Shown: in pieces, positions 1 through 7,137 of the stretch
Layout of the letters: each line of letters begins with the position of its first letter
Position numbering within the stretch: position 1 is the first letter of the stretch
NCBI GenBank assembly: GCA_902787975.1
Contig: CADAIP010000021.1
Coordinates: 1 to 32,374, forward strand
Length of the DNA stretch: 32,374 nucleotides
Reading direction: 5' to 3'
Source: Oscillospiraceae bacterium
Lineage (GTDB): Bacteria > Bacillota > Clostridia > Saccharofermentanales > Saccharofermentanaceae
Made by a program: the position numbers and the translations under genes
The notes under the pieces: generated by a model
Seen by the model: only the letters and a program-made list of their open reading frames with translations
Databases searched by the model: none
What the model was told of the DNA's origin: nothing

Positions 1-231
1 CGGTCATCGACTGGCACTTTAAGGAACAAAGGATATTTCGGCCGCGTTTCCCTCGTTTGTCGCAACTGTCACCAGCGTCCACCGTATTCACCTCACTTTT
101 ATAATGGGATTGGGGGTTAACTCCCCCGTTCGAAATTCTATCACGCTAAAGAGTATTTGTTAACCCTTATTTTTACGCTCTTTTCTGAATGTTGGTATAA
201 TAGTGAAGATTTATTTTTCTTGGAGTACTTC
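1..231. other. Left-edge intergenic region, no confident gene
   Basis: Short open frames run in from the left edge (for example one closed by TAA at 118-120), but none has a recognisable product, so I call no gene. An 8-bp inverted repeat, GGGTTAAC at 114-121 and GTTAACCC at 159-166, lies just upstream of the first gene's promoter, and GGGGG/CCCCC at 112-126 could form a small stem inside it. It could be an operator or the remnant of a terminator, but there is no T-tract after it. Confidence 0.4.
172..201 (+). promoter_or_regulatory. Extended -10 promoter for the membrane hydrolase gene
   Basis: TATAAT at 196-201 is preceded by TG at 193-194, an extended -10. A weak -35 (TTTACG, 172-177) sits 18 bp upstream. 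The start codon follows 30 bp downstream with a GGAG ribosome site at 222-225. Confidence 0.6.
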
Positions 232-1791
232 ATGATCAATTTCGGATTTTCGTATGTCGGACTGATATATCTTGCCATGCTGTTTATCCCCAATATCATC
301 TGGGCGAAAAACAAACCTGAAGGATATGAGGAATATGCAAAGAATGAGAACAGGATCCTTCTGTTTTTAGAGCGCGCAGGTGAGGTGCTCGTCTCATGCC
401 TGATCCTCATCACCAAAGATACCAACGTAAGACCCTCATCCTGGTGGATCGGCTGGCTCATCGCATCCTTCCTCTGCATGGTCCTCTATGAGTTCTACTG
501 GCTTAAGTATTTCAGAAGCAAGAAGACCATGGCAGACATGTACTCCTCTTTTGCGGGATTCCCCGTTGCCGGTGCAACGCTTCCCGTAATCGCCATGTTC
601 CTTCTCGGAATCTACGCATCAAATCTCTTTATCGTCATCTCGTCACTGATACTCGGCATCGGCCACATCGGTATCCACCTCGCGCACAGAAGCGAAGCCG
701 GATACGAACCTCCGAAAAAGACCGGCACCAGGATACTTGTCGGAATGCTCCAGATCGTGATCGCGATTCCGCTCATCATAGTTACCGCAACGTCGATCTT
801 CTACATCGCAAAGAGAAACTACAATTATCTTTCAAACTTCATCAATCCGTTCAAGGGCGTTGATGAGCAGACTTATGTTGATATCAACGGAATGAAGCAG
901 TTCATCACCATCCGCGGCAAGAACAAGGACAACCCGGTCATCCTTTACCTTCACGGCGGTCCGTTAAGCCCTGACTCTTACGTATCTTATCTTTTTTCAA
1001 ACGACCTTATCGACGACTACACATTCGTCTGCTGGGACCAGCGCGGCTGCGGAAGAACGTATGTCGCCAACGACGACAAGACCAACGCGACTGTATCTTT
1101 CGAACAGGCATTGGATGACGTCGATGTGCTCACCGACTATCTGCTGGACAGATTCGGCCAGGACAAGATCATAATCATCGGCCACTCTTACGGCTCGATC
1201 CTCGGCGCTACATATGTTTACGACCATCCCGAAAAGGTTGCGGCATACATCGGCGTCGGCCAGTTCGTAAACGACAGGCTCTCCACCACATCCGAATATG
1301 AAGACGCTCTTGCCATAGCAGAAGCTGCAGGCGAAGATACTACAGCAATGAAAGAAGCCTATGAGAGATACTTAAACGACCCTTCGTATGAAAACTCCAA
1401 CGAAGTCTCCAATCTTGCAATGCAGTATCACCCGTATCCGGACTTTTCGCAGGTCATCCTGGGCGCTTTGGAATCACCTTATTTAGGCACTGACGATCTT
1501 CTCTGGTACACGGCCACAATGAGTGAGGAAGAAGTAATGAATCTTCAGGGCAAACTTGTCGACACCTGTCTTAACGCAGACCTTACGGCACAGACAAGTT
1601 ATGAGGTTCCGGTCTATTTCATCTCAGGTTCCGACGACTGGTCATGCTCACATGAGGTCATGATCGAATATGCTGAGATGATCGGTGCAGATTACATCCT
1701 GATCCCTGGCGGAAATCACAACGTTCAGGGCGATCATCCTCATGAATTTGCCGCTGACGTTAAAGCATATCTTAAGTCGCTGTCACTCTGA
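232..1791 (+). CDS. Membrane-anchored alpha/beta hydrolase (S33 prolyl-aminopeptidase-like)
   Basis: The ATG at 232 is chosen because GGAG at 222-225 sits six bases upstream; a longer frame from TTG 157 overlaps the promoter. The product is 519 aa. Roughly residues 1-195 hold about five hydrophobic segments with no clear enzyme motif. An alpha/beta hydrolase domain follows: oxyanion HGGP at 241-244, WDQRG at 268-272, nucleophile elbow GHSYGS with Ser319, a GSDDW acid motif (Asp468 or Asp469), and GGNHN with candidate catalytic His496. HGGP plus DQRG is typical of S33 peptidases, whose members remove N-terminal proline or hydrolyse small esters and amides. The catalytic domain is therefore tethered to the membrane; which face it lies on is not clear. 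It is monocistronic and ends at a shared terminator. Substrate unknown. Confidence 0.8.
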   Translation: MINFGFSYVGLIYLAMLFIPNIIWAKNKPEGYEEYAKNENRILLFLERAGEVLVSCLILITKDTNVRPSSWWIGWLIASFLCMVLYEFYWLKYFRSKKTMADMYSSFAGFPVAGATLPVIAMFLLGIYASNLFIVISSLILGIGHIGIHLAHRSEAGYEPPKKTGTRILVGMLQIVIAIPLIIVTATSIFYIAKRNYNYLSNFINPFKGVDEQTYVDINGMKQFITIRGKNKDNPVILYLHGGPLSPDSYVSYLFSNDLIDDYTFVCWDQRGCGRTYVANDDKTNATVSFEQALDDVDVLTDYLLDRFGQDKIIIIGHSYGSILGATYVYDHPEKVAAYIGVGQFVNDRLSTTSEYEDALAIAEAAGEDTTAMKEAYERYLNDPSYENSNEVSNLAMQYHPYPDFSQVILGALESPYLGTDDLLWYTATMSEEEVMNLQGKLVDTCLNADLTAQTSYEVPVYFISGSDDWSCSHEVMIEYAEMIGADYILIPGGNHNVQGDHPHEFAADVKAYLKSLSL

Positions 1792-1843
1792 TAAATTACG
1801 TATCTAAATAACTTTCACTCTGATATGACGTTTCATAAAAATA

Positions 1844-1874
1844 CCGTCCGGAACCTCACAAAGGAACCGGACGG
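1844..1874. terminator. Bidirectional intrinsic terminator
   Basis: CCGTCCGG at 1844-1851 pairs with CCGGACGG at 1867-1874, with a further CC/GG pair inside. A T-rich run follows on the plus strand, and an A-rich run precedes it (T-rich on the minus strand). It serves the convergent hydrolase (+) and aldo/keto reductase (-) genes. Confidence 0.85.
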
Positions 1875-1905
1875 TTTTTATTTTACTGTTTGTTTAGTAT
1901 CCTGA

Positions 1906-3033
1906 TCAGCCCTTGGCTTCGAACTTTTCGACGCCTTCCTTAAGAATCTCGATGATAGGAAGATGCTGCGGGCAGACACCTTCACACTGGCCGCATCCGA
2001 TGCAGTCTGAGGCATGGCTGTATCTGTCAACCAGGCCGTTGTAGAAAAACTGAGGTCTCATGTCACCCGGGAATTTTCTGGCTGTATTGATCGCACTGAT
2101 AACATCGGGAATGCTGATACCTGCAGGACAACCTTCAACGCAATACTTACATGCCGTACAGCCGATCAGTTCAACACGGGACATAGCTTCAACAACTTTG
2201 TCGATCGCCTTCTTGTCCTCATCTGTCAGTGGCTCGAAATTCTTAAAGGTATTCATGTTATCAGCCATCTGATCTTCTGTGGACATACCGCTTAAGATCG
2301 TTGCAACTCCGGGAAGGCTGCCGACAAATCTGAATGCCCATGAAGCCATAGACTTGTCCGGACGGATATTCTTCAGGATTGCAGAACATTCTTCATCAAG
2401 GTTTGCGAGCTTACCGCCCTTGCAGGGTTCCATGACGATGATCGGAATATTTCTTTCAGCGAGGATCTTATAGAGCTCGCCTGAATGAACGATGGAGTTA
2501 TCCCAGTCGATATAGTTGAGCTGGATCTGAACGAACTCGACCTCGGGATGGCTGTCGAGGATCTTTACGAGCAATTCGGGTGTTCCGTGATATGAGAATC
2601 CGAAATGACGGATCTTGCCTTCGGCCTTCTTCTGAATGCCCCAGTTAAAGCAGTCGTATTTTACGTATGTGTCGTAGTTGTTGCCGTCTTCAATGCTGTG
2701 AAGGAGATAGTAATCGAAATAATCGACACCGCATCTTTCGAGCTGCTCATTGAAGACCTTATCCCTGTCTTCCTCTGAATGAATGAACCATGCCGGAAGC
2801 TTTGTAGCGAGTGTAAAAGACTCTCTCGGATGTCTCTTGACGATCGCTTCCTTAACGGCCTTCTCGGAGTTGCCGCCGTGATAAACATATGCGGTGTCAA
2901 AATAGTTGAAGCCTGCTTCAAGATACGCATCGGCCATCTTGCTGACCTTCTCGATATCTATTACACCATCATTCTCCGGAAGTCTCATAAGACCGAATCC
3001 GATCTTGGGCATCTCATTGATGTTTACGCTCAT
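1906..3033 (-). CDS. Aldo/keto reductase with C-terminal 2x[4Fe-4S] ferredoxin domain
   Basis: 375 aa. The N-terminal TIM-barrel carries the aldo/keto reductase tetrad Asp46 and Tyr51 (FDTAYVY), Lys78 (ATKLP) and His112 (LLHSIED). The C-terminus adds two ferredoxin-type clusters: Cys292/295/298/302 and Cys344/347/350/354, the last Cys of each followed by Pro. This architecture is common in anaerobes, where the iron-sulfur tail probably links NAD(P)H-dependent carbonyl reduction to ferredoxin-like electron transfer; the substrate is not known. AGGAGG (complement at 3041-3046) fixes the start. Two candidate -10 boxes (TATAAT on the minus strand, at 3073-3078 and 3087-3092) lie upstream, but no convincing -35. 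Single-gene unit. Confidence 0.9.
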   Translation of the reverse strand: MSVNINEMPKIGFGLMRLPENDGVIDIEKVSKMADAYLEAGFNYFDTAYVYHGGNSEKAVKEAIVKRHPRESFTLATKLPAWFIHSEEDRDKVFNEQLERCGVDYFDYYLLHSIEDGNNYDTYVKYDCFNWGIQKKAEGKIRHFGFSYHGTPELLVKILDSHPEVEFVQIQLNYIDWDNSIVHSGELYKILAERNIPIIVMEPCKGGKLANLDEECSAILKNIRPDKSMASWAFRFVGSLPGVATILSGMSTEDQMADNMNTFKNFEPLTDEDKKAIDKVVEAMSRVELIGCTACKYCVEGCPAGISIPDVISAINTARKFPGDMRPQFFYNGLVDRYSHASDCIGCGQCEGVCPQHLPIIEILKEGVEKFEAKG

Positions 3034-3191
3034 AACAGCACCTCCTGACTAATTTCAGATAAAGATATTTGGATTATAGCAAAGGGATTATACATACTTC
3101 TGTCTGATTGCCGCTTATTTTGTAGATTTTAGGTTTTACCTTTTTATACTTAAGAGGTCCTTTTCGGGGGCTCCGGGCATAAACATAAAAA

Positions 3192-3218
3192 CACCCGCCA
3201 TCTTAAAGACAGCGGGCG
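3192..3218 (-). terminator. Terminator downstream of cysK
   Basis: On the minus strand a GC-rich stem (GCGGG/CCCGC core, 3194-3198 with 3212-3216) is followed by a TTTTT run. It lies 40 bases past the cysK stop codon and closes the metY-cysK operon. Confidence 0.75.
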
Positions 3219-3257
3219 CTTGAGGCATATGTAAGTTTTTTATCTTTCGTCCAACTA

Positions 3258-4190
3258 TTAATCAGCGAAAAGAGGAGTTGAGAGATATCTGTCGCCTGTA
3301 TCAGGGAGCAAAGCTACGATCGTCTTGCCCTTGTTCTCGGGACGCTTAGCGAGTTCGATTGCTGCCCAGAGAGCCGCACCGGATGAGATTCCTACGAGGA
3401 CACCTTCGTTCTTGCCCAGGAGCTTGCCTGTAGCGAAAGCATCGTCGTTAGTAACGGGAATAACCTCATCGTAAACGCTTGTGTTGAGAACTTCAGGAAC
3501 GAAGCCTGCACCGATACCCTGGATCTTGTGGCTACCTGCAGTACCCTTACTCAGAACGGGAGAATCAGCAGGCTCAACAGCTACAACCTTAACGGAAGCC
3601 TTCTGTGACTTCAGGTATTCGCCTACGCCGGTAACTGTTCCGCCTGTACCTACACCTGCAACGAAGATATCAACTTCGCCGTCTGTGTCTTCCCAGATTT
3701 CAGGACCTGTCGTCTCTTTGTGAGCCTTAGGATTTGCGGGGTTGATGAACTGGCCTGCAATGATGCTGTTAGGGATCTCAGCCTGGAGTTCCTCAGCCTT
3801 TGCGATTGCGCCCTTCATTCCCTTAGCGCCCTCTGTGAGGACGAGCTCAGCGCCGTATGCCTTGATAAGCTGTCTTCTCTCAACGCTCATCGTCTCAGGC
3901 ATTGTGATAATAAGACGATATCCTTTAGCAGCTGCAACGGATGCAAGACCGATACCTGTGTTTCCGCTTGTAGGCTCGATGATGACACTGCCTTCCTTAA
4001 GTCTGCCGGAAGCCTCAGCATCCTCGATGATGGCCTTGGCAATACGGTCCTTAACGCTTCCTGCGGGATTAAAATATTCAAGCTTTGCAACGAGCTTTGC
4101 TTCGAGTCCTAAAGACTTTTCGAGGTGTGTGAGCTCAAGAAGCGGTGTTTTGCCGATAAGCTGGTCTGCTGATGTGTAAACCTTAGACAT
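3258..4190 (-). CDS. cysK: Cysteine synthase (O-acetylserine sulfhydrylase)
   Basis: 310 aa, the usual length for this PLP enzyme, which makes cysteine from O-acetylserine and sulfide. The PLP lysine is Lys47 in NPAGSVKDR. The substrate loop TSGNTG is at 74-79. The phosphate-binding glycine loop [10 protein letters not shown] and the GISSGAA motif are present. CysK rather than cystathionine beta-synthase or CysM is favoured by overall motif agreement, though family calls of this type can shift. A good AGGAGG (complement 4198-4203) precedes the ATG. It lies 54 bp downstream of metY in the same direction, so probably in one operon. An internal TATAAT (minus strand, 4223-4228) in that gap could give extra cysK transcription but has no -35. 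Confidence 0.93.
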   Translation of the reverse strand: MSKVYTSADQLIGKTPLLELTHLEKSLGLEAKLVAKLEYFNPAGSVKDRIAKAIIEDAEASGRLKEGSVIIEPTSGNTGIGLASVAAAKGYRLIITMPETMSVERRQLIKAYGAELVLTEGAKGMKGAIAKAEELQAEIPNSIIAGQFINPANPKAHKETTGPEIWEDTDGEVDIFVAGVGTGGTVTGVGEYLKSQKASVKVVAVEPADSPVLSKGTAGSHKIQGIGAGFVPEVLNTSVYDEVIPVTNDDAFATGKLLGKNEGVLVGISSGAALWAAIELAKRPENKGKTIVALLPDTGDRYLSTPLFAD

Positions 4191-4244
4191 ATATAGTCCT
4201 CCTGTTGTAACTGCTAAATAGTATTATATCGCTTAATTTGGAAA

Positions 4245-5525
4245 TCAGATTGCTGCGAAACCGTTCTCGAGGTCAGCGATGATGTCATCGATGTGCTCTG
4301 TACCGATGGAGAGACGGATAGTGCTCTGATGGATGCCGATGCTGTTGAGATCTTCCTCGGAAAGCTGTGAGTGTGTTGTGCTTGCCGGGTGGATTACAAG
4401 GCTCTTAACGTCAGCAACGTTTGCGAGGAGTGAGAAGATCTTCAGGTTATCGATGAACTTGAATGCTTCTTCCTTGCCGCCCTTAACATCGAATGTAAAG
4501 ATGGAACCGCCGCCGTTAGGGAAATACTTTGTATAAAGTTCGTGATCAGGATGATCTGCAAGTGACGGATGGTTTACCTTTGCAACCTTGGGATGATTTA
4601 CGAGGAAATCCAATACCTTCTTTGTATTCTCAGCGTGACGCTCAACTCTCAAAGACAGTGTCTCTGTACCCTGAAGGAGAAGGAATGCAGCGAAAGGTGA
4701 GATGGAAGAACCTGTATCTCTTAAGAGGATAGCTCTGATATAAACTGCGAATGCTGCCTTGCCTGCTGCATCTGTGAACTTAACGCCGTGATAGCTGGGG
4801 TTGGGTTCAGAGATCCAGGGATACTTGCCGGAAGCTGCCCAGTCGAAGTTGCCCGAATCAACGATAACGCCGCCCAATGTTGTGCCGTGGCCGCCGATGA
4901 ACTTTGTAGCAGAGTGAACTACGATGTCTGCACCGTACTCGATAGGTCTGATGAGGTAAGGTGTACCGAATGTGTTGTCGATAACGAGCGGGATGCCTGC
5001 CTCGTGAGCGATCTTAGCAAGTGCTTCGATATCCGGGATGTCAGATGAAGGGTTGCCGAGTGTCTCAATGTAGAGAGCCTTTGTATTAGGTCTGATAGCA
5101 GCCTTTACTTCGTCCAGATCATGGATGTTGACGAATGTTGTCTCGATACCATAAAGGGGAAGTGTGTGTGCGAGAAGGTTCTCGGAACCGCCGTAGATCG
5201 TCTTCTGAGCTACGATGTGCTCACCCTTAACTGCGAGAGCTTCGATTACATATGTGATTGCTGCTGCGCCGGAAGCAACTGCGAGACCTGCAACGCCGCC
5301 TTCAAGAGCTGCGATTCTGTCTTCGAAAACGCCCTGTGTGGAGTTTGTAAGTCTGCCGTAGATGTTGCCTGCGTCTGCAAGTCCGAAACGTGCTTCTGCA
5401 TGAGCTGAGTTATGGAAAACGTAAGAAGTTGTTGCGTAAATCGGCACTGCGCGTGCGTCTGATGCAGGATCGGCCTGCTCCTGGCCTACGTGGAGCTGAA
5501 GAGTTTCAAATTTATAGTTGGACAT
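4245..5525 (-). CDS. metY: O-acetylhomoserine sulfhydrylase (homocysteine synthase)
   Basis: 426 aa, a Cys/Met-metabolism PLP enzyme of the MetY/Met17 type. It condenses O-acetylhomoserine with sulfide to give homocysteine. The N-terminal FETLQLHVGQEQADP and the 426-residue length fit MetY rather than the shorter (~380 aa) cystathionine synthases/lyases. The PLP-binding lysine is Lys208 in SATKFIGGHGT; YGRLTNST supplies phosphate contacts. It is the first structural gene of an operon with cysK. The ribosome site is GAAAGGA (complement 5537-5543), eleven bases from the ATG. It lies immediately behind the stop codon of a cysteine-rich leader ORF (see 5549-5665). Confidence 0.93.
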   Translation of the reverse strand: MSNYKFETLQLHVGQEQADPASDARAVPIYATTSYVFHNSAHAEARFGLADAGNIYGRLTNSTQGVFEDRIAALEGGVAGLAVASGAAAITYVIEALAVKGEHIVAQKTIYGGSENLLAHTLPLYGIETTFVNIHDLDEVKAAIRPNTKALYIETLGNPSSDIPDIEALAKIAHEAGIPLVIDNTFGTPYLIRPIEYGADIVVHSATKFIGGHGTTLGGVIVDSGNFDWAASGKYPWISEPNPSYHGVKFTDAAGKAAFAVYIRAILLRDTGSSISPFAAFLLLQGTETLSLRVERHAENTKKVLDFLVNHPKVAKVNHPSLADHPDHELYTKYFPNGGGSIFTFDVKGGKEEAFKFIDNLKIFSLLANVADVKSLVIHPASTTHSQLSEEDLNSIGIHQSTIRLSIGTEHIDDIIADLENGFAAI

Positions 5526-5548
5526 AATTGTGTTTTTCCTTTCTTAAT

Positions 5549-5665
5549 TCAAATAGTTATAGTTGTGCTGTCGGAACAGCGGCTGTTTGAACAAGAACAA
5601 CACATTCGTCCACAACGGAAGTTATTACGGACTAATGTTTGGAAATAGAACTTGCGGTCGTACAT
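5549..5665 (-). CDS. Cysteine-rich leader peptide of the metY-cysK operon (putative attenuator)
   Basis: A 38-codon ORF in the metY leader. ATG is at 5665 on the minus strand and TGA at 5551-5549. AGAGGAGG (complement 5675-5682) sits nine bases before the ATG, a stronger ribosome site than metY's own. The peptide has no features of a stable protein. Its second half carries Cys18, Cys22, Cys23, Cys25 and Cys30, all TGT (core RCGRMCCSCSNSRC). It starts about 30 nt after the predicted transcription start and stops 23 nt before metY, so a ribosome terminating here would reach metY's ribosome site. Two short stems overlap and exclude each other: 5575-5587 (AACAG/CTGTT) and 5567-5580 (GCTGT/ACAGC). 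A third pairing joins 5562-5567 with 5611-5616. No T-tract follows, so any control would more likely act on translation. The role is inferred; position, cysteine density and operon content all agree. Confidence 0.72.
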   Translation of the reverse strand: MYDRKFYFQTLVRNNFRCGRMCCSCSNSRCSDSTTITI

Positions 5666-5701
5666 AACTCCCGTCCTCCTCTCTTCAATGAATTTTTGCA
5701 T

Positions 5702-5730
5702 ATGATAATCGGTTAAACCCACCTTGTCAA
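5702..5730 (-). promoter_or_regulatory. Consensus sigma-A promoter for the leader-metY-cysK operon
   Basis: On the minus strand TTGACA (5725-5730) and TATCAT (5702-5707) are separated by exactly 17 bp. An A/T-tract at 5738-5751 immediately upstream could act as an UP element. Predicted start is near 5695, giving a leader of about 170 nt. Confidence 0.85.
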
Positions 5731-5771
5731 TAGGATTATTAAAAATTTTTTCGGCCTCCTGCTTTTCAGGG

Positions 5772-5790
5772 TGTCGACGAAATGTCGACG
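5772..5790. repeat. Tandem TGTCGACG repeat between divergent promoters
   Basis: TGTCGACG occurs at 5772-5779 and 5783-5790, an 11-bp period (one helical turn). Each copy contains the palindrome GTCGAC, so the pair can also form a hairpin. It lies about 42 bp upstream of the metY -35 and about 77 bp upstream of the lipoprotein -35, a suitable place for a regulator binding site. A T-run at 5796-5802 lies beyond it, but is too far from the stem for a typical terminator. Confidence 0.5.
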
Positions 5791-5866
5791 GAAGTATTTT
5801 TTCGCGATCGTCAACACATCCGGTAAAAACTGTTGCTTAGTCAACTAATGCCCTATTCATTGATCA

Positions 5867-5895
5867 TTGTTTGCCTTATTTGCGGATGTTTAAAT
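5867..5895 (+). promoter_or_regulatory. Probable promoter of the duplicated-domain lipoprotein gene
   Basis: TTGTTT (5867-5872) and TTAAAT (5890-5895) are separated by 17 bp. The AAAGGA ribosome site is at 5931-5936 and the ATG at 5945. Neither hexamer is perfect, so this is a moderate call. Confidence 0.5.
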
Positions 5896-5944
5896 GAAGC
5901 CATCAAACAAAACGCCGGAAGGCAAAAAAGAAAGGACAAACAAA

Positions 5945-7033
5945 ATGAAAAAGAATTTATACGTAATACTCGGTACCACAGCAGTACTCGCAACGGCAAT
6001 CGCAGTCGCAGCCTGCGCTACAAAAAAGAACCAGGTTAAGACACAGCCACAGATCCCTCACAAAGAAACAACCATTACAGAGACAACAATTTCTGATGAC
6101 GGCCAGAATCCCGTAATGAACTTTATCGGCAATTACTACGGCGGAAGAGCCTGCGTCACCGTTGATGCAGTAGGTGAAGATGAAGCAGAGATCACAGTAG
6201 TATGGGGCTCCAGCTATGACACAAAGGCAGTCTGGACAATGAGCGGCACCTTCAATGAAGCTACAACAAGCGTATTCTACGATAACGCGATCAAGAAGAT
6301 GATCACACTTAACGAGAAGGGCGAAGTCATTTTCGAAGAGTACCTTTACACAAGCGGCAGAGGCGAATTCGTATTCAGCTATGACGGAGTAACCTGGAAC
6401 GATCTGGAAGAGCACATGGCAGACACAATGGTCTTCAGATTCGGCAATTCAGTTGAGGAAGTTTGCACAACGATCTTCCCCGGAGACGTAGTCGAGACTA
6501 TCCCTTCCGAGCCCACTGCAACCCCCACACCTAAGCCTACGGATAAGCCTACAGCAACTCCTACACCTATTCCCACTGCAACTCCCGTGCCCACCGAAAA
6601 GCCGGTTGAGACAGAAGTAAAGCCCACTGAAACATCAGTTGTTCCTTCTGAGCCCGTTGCAACAACAGAAGTTACCGAACCCGCACCTAAGACAGTTGCA
6701 GATATCAACGGCGAATATAAGAACGGCAGAGTAACAGTTGAAGTAGATTCCGAAGATCCCGAAAACGTACAGATCTGGGTAATCTGGACAGCATCTCACA
6801 ACTCCAAGGCTGTCTGGTCAATGAGCGGCAAGTACGATCCCGTTACAGAGACTATCAGCTACGATAACGGAGTAAAGAAGGTATTCACATACACAGAGGA
6901 AGGCGAGCCTGAGACTGAGACAGTCGAATACACAAATGACAAGGGTGTCTTCGTATTCAGCTACAACGGCGTAACCTGGGACGAATACAACGAGAACATC
7001 GCAGAAGGCATGGTTTTCATTAAGGAAGTATAA
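5945..7033 (+). CDS. Secreted lipoprotein with two copies of an uncharacterised beta-rich domain
   Basis: The ATG at 5945 is preferred over 5894 because AAAGGA precedes it and a typical lipoprotein signal begins at once: MKKN, a hydrophobic stretch, and lipobox VAAC with Cys24. The mature 362-aa product has two related domains, about 59-166 and 253-361. They share the blocks KAVW-MSG, YDN-KK and FSY-GVTW, and both end in MVF. A proline/threonine-rich linker, about 185-250, joins them. I do not recognise the domain family. The duplication followed by divergence suggests a ligand-binding or surface-scaffold role, but no catalytic motif is visible. It is transcribed divergently from the metY operon, with a candidate operator between, and ends at a shared terminator. 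Confidence 0.82.
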   Translation: MKKNLYVILGTTAVLATAIAVAACATKKNQVKTQPQIPHKETTITETTISDDGQNPVMNFIGNYYGGRACVTVDAVGEDEAEITVVWGSSYDTKAVWTMSGTFNEATTSVFYDNAIKKMITLNEKGEVIFEEYLYTSGRGEFVFSYDGVTWNDLEEHMADTMVFRFGNSVEEVCTTIFPGDVVETIPSEPTATPTPKPTDKPTATPTPIPTATPVPTEKPVETEVKPTETSVVPSEPVATTEVTEPAPKTVADINGEYKNGRVTVEVDSEDPENVQIWVIWTASHNSKAVWSMSGKYDPVTETISYDNGVKKVFTYTEEGEPETETVEYTNDKGVFVFSYNGVTWDEYNENIAEGMVFIKEV

Positions 7034-7081
7034 GAGATAAATAAAAACAGAAGATAATTCTTCGTTATATACCAAATAGAA

Positions 7082-7113
7082 AAGCTCCCGGTTATCCTTT
7101 CCCGGGAGCTTTA
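7082..7113. terminator. Strong bidirectional terminator
   Basis: An 11-bp perfect stem (AAAGCTCCCGG at 7082-7092 with its complement at 7103-7113) has a 10-nt loop. It lies between the convergent lipoprotein (+) and VanW-family gene (-); T-rich tails lie on both sides. Confidence 0.88.
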
Positions 7114-7137
7114 AATATTCTTATTATCTTTTCTACA

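Noticed and set aside
105..150. tRNA-like GTTCGAAA near a GGGGG/CCCCC stem
   Set aside because: The bases around GTTCGAAA do not form a T-arm, and no acceptor, D or anticodon arm can be built.
141..479. 112-aa minus-strand ORF antisense to the hydrolase gene
   Set aside because: Opposite to the promoter and N-terminus of a better-supported gene, with no ribosome site.
5526..5700. T-box or SAM-I riboswitch upstream of metY
   Set aside because: I see no T-box consensus (no GGGTGG-type antiterminator bulge) or SAM-I core motifs, and no terminator. The leader instead contains a well-started ORF.
5759..5802. Intrinsic terminator formed by GTCGAC pair plus T-run
   Set aside because: T-run starts five bases after the stem and there is no upstream gene to terminate; an operator reading is simpler.
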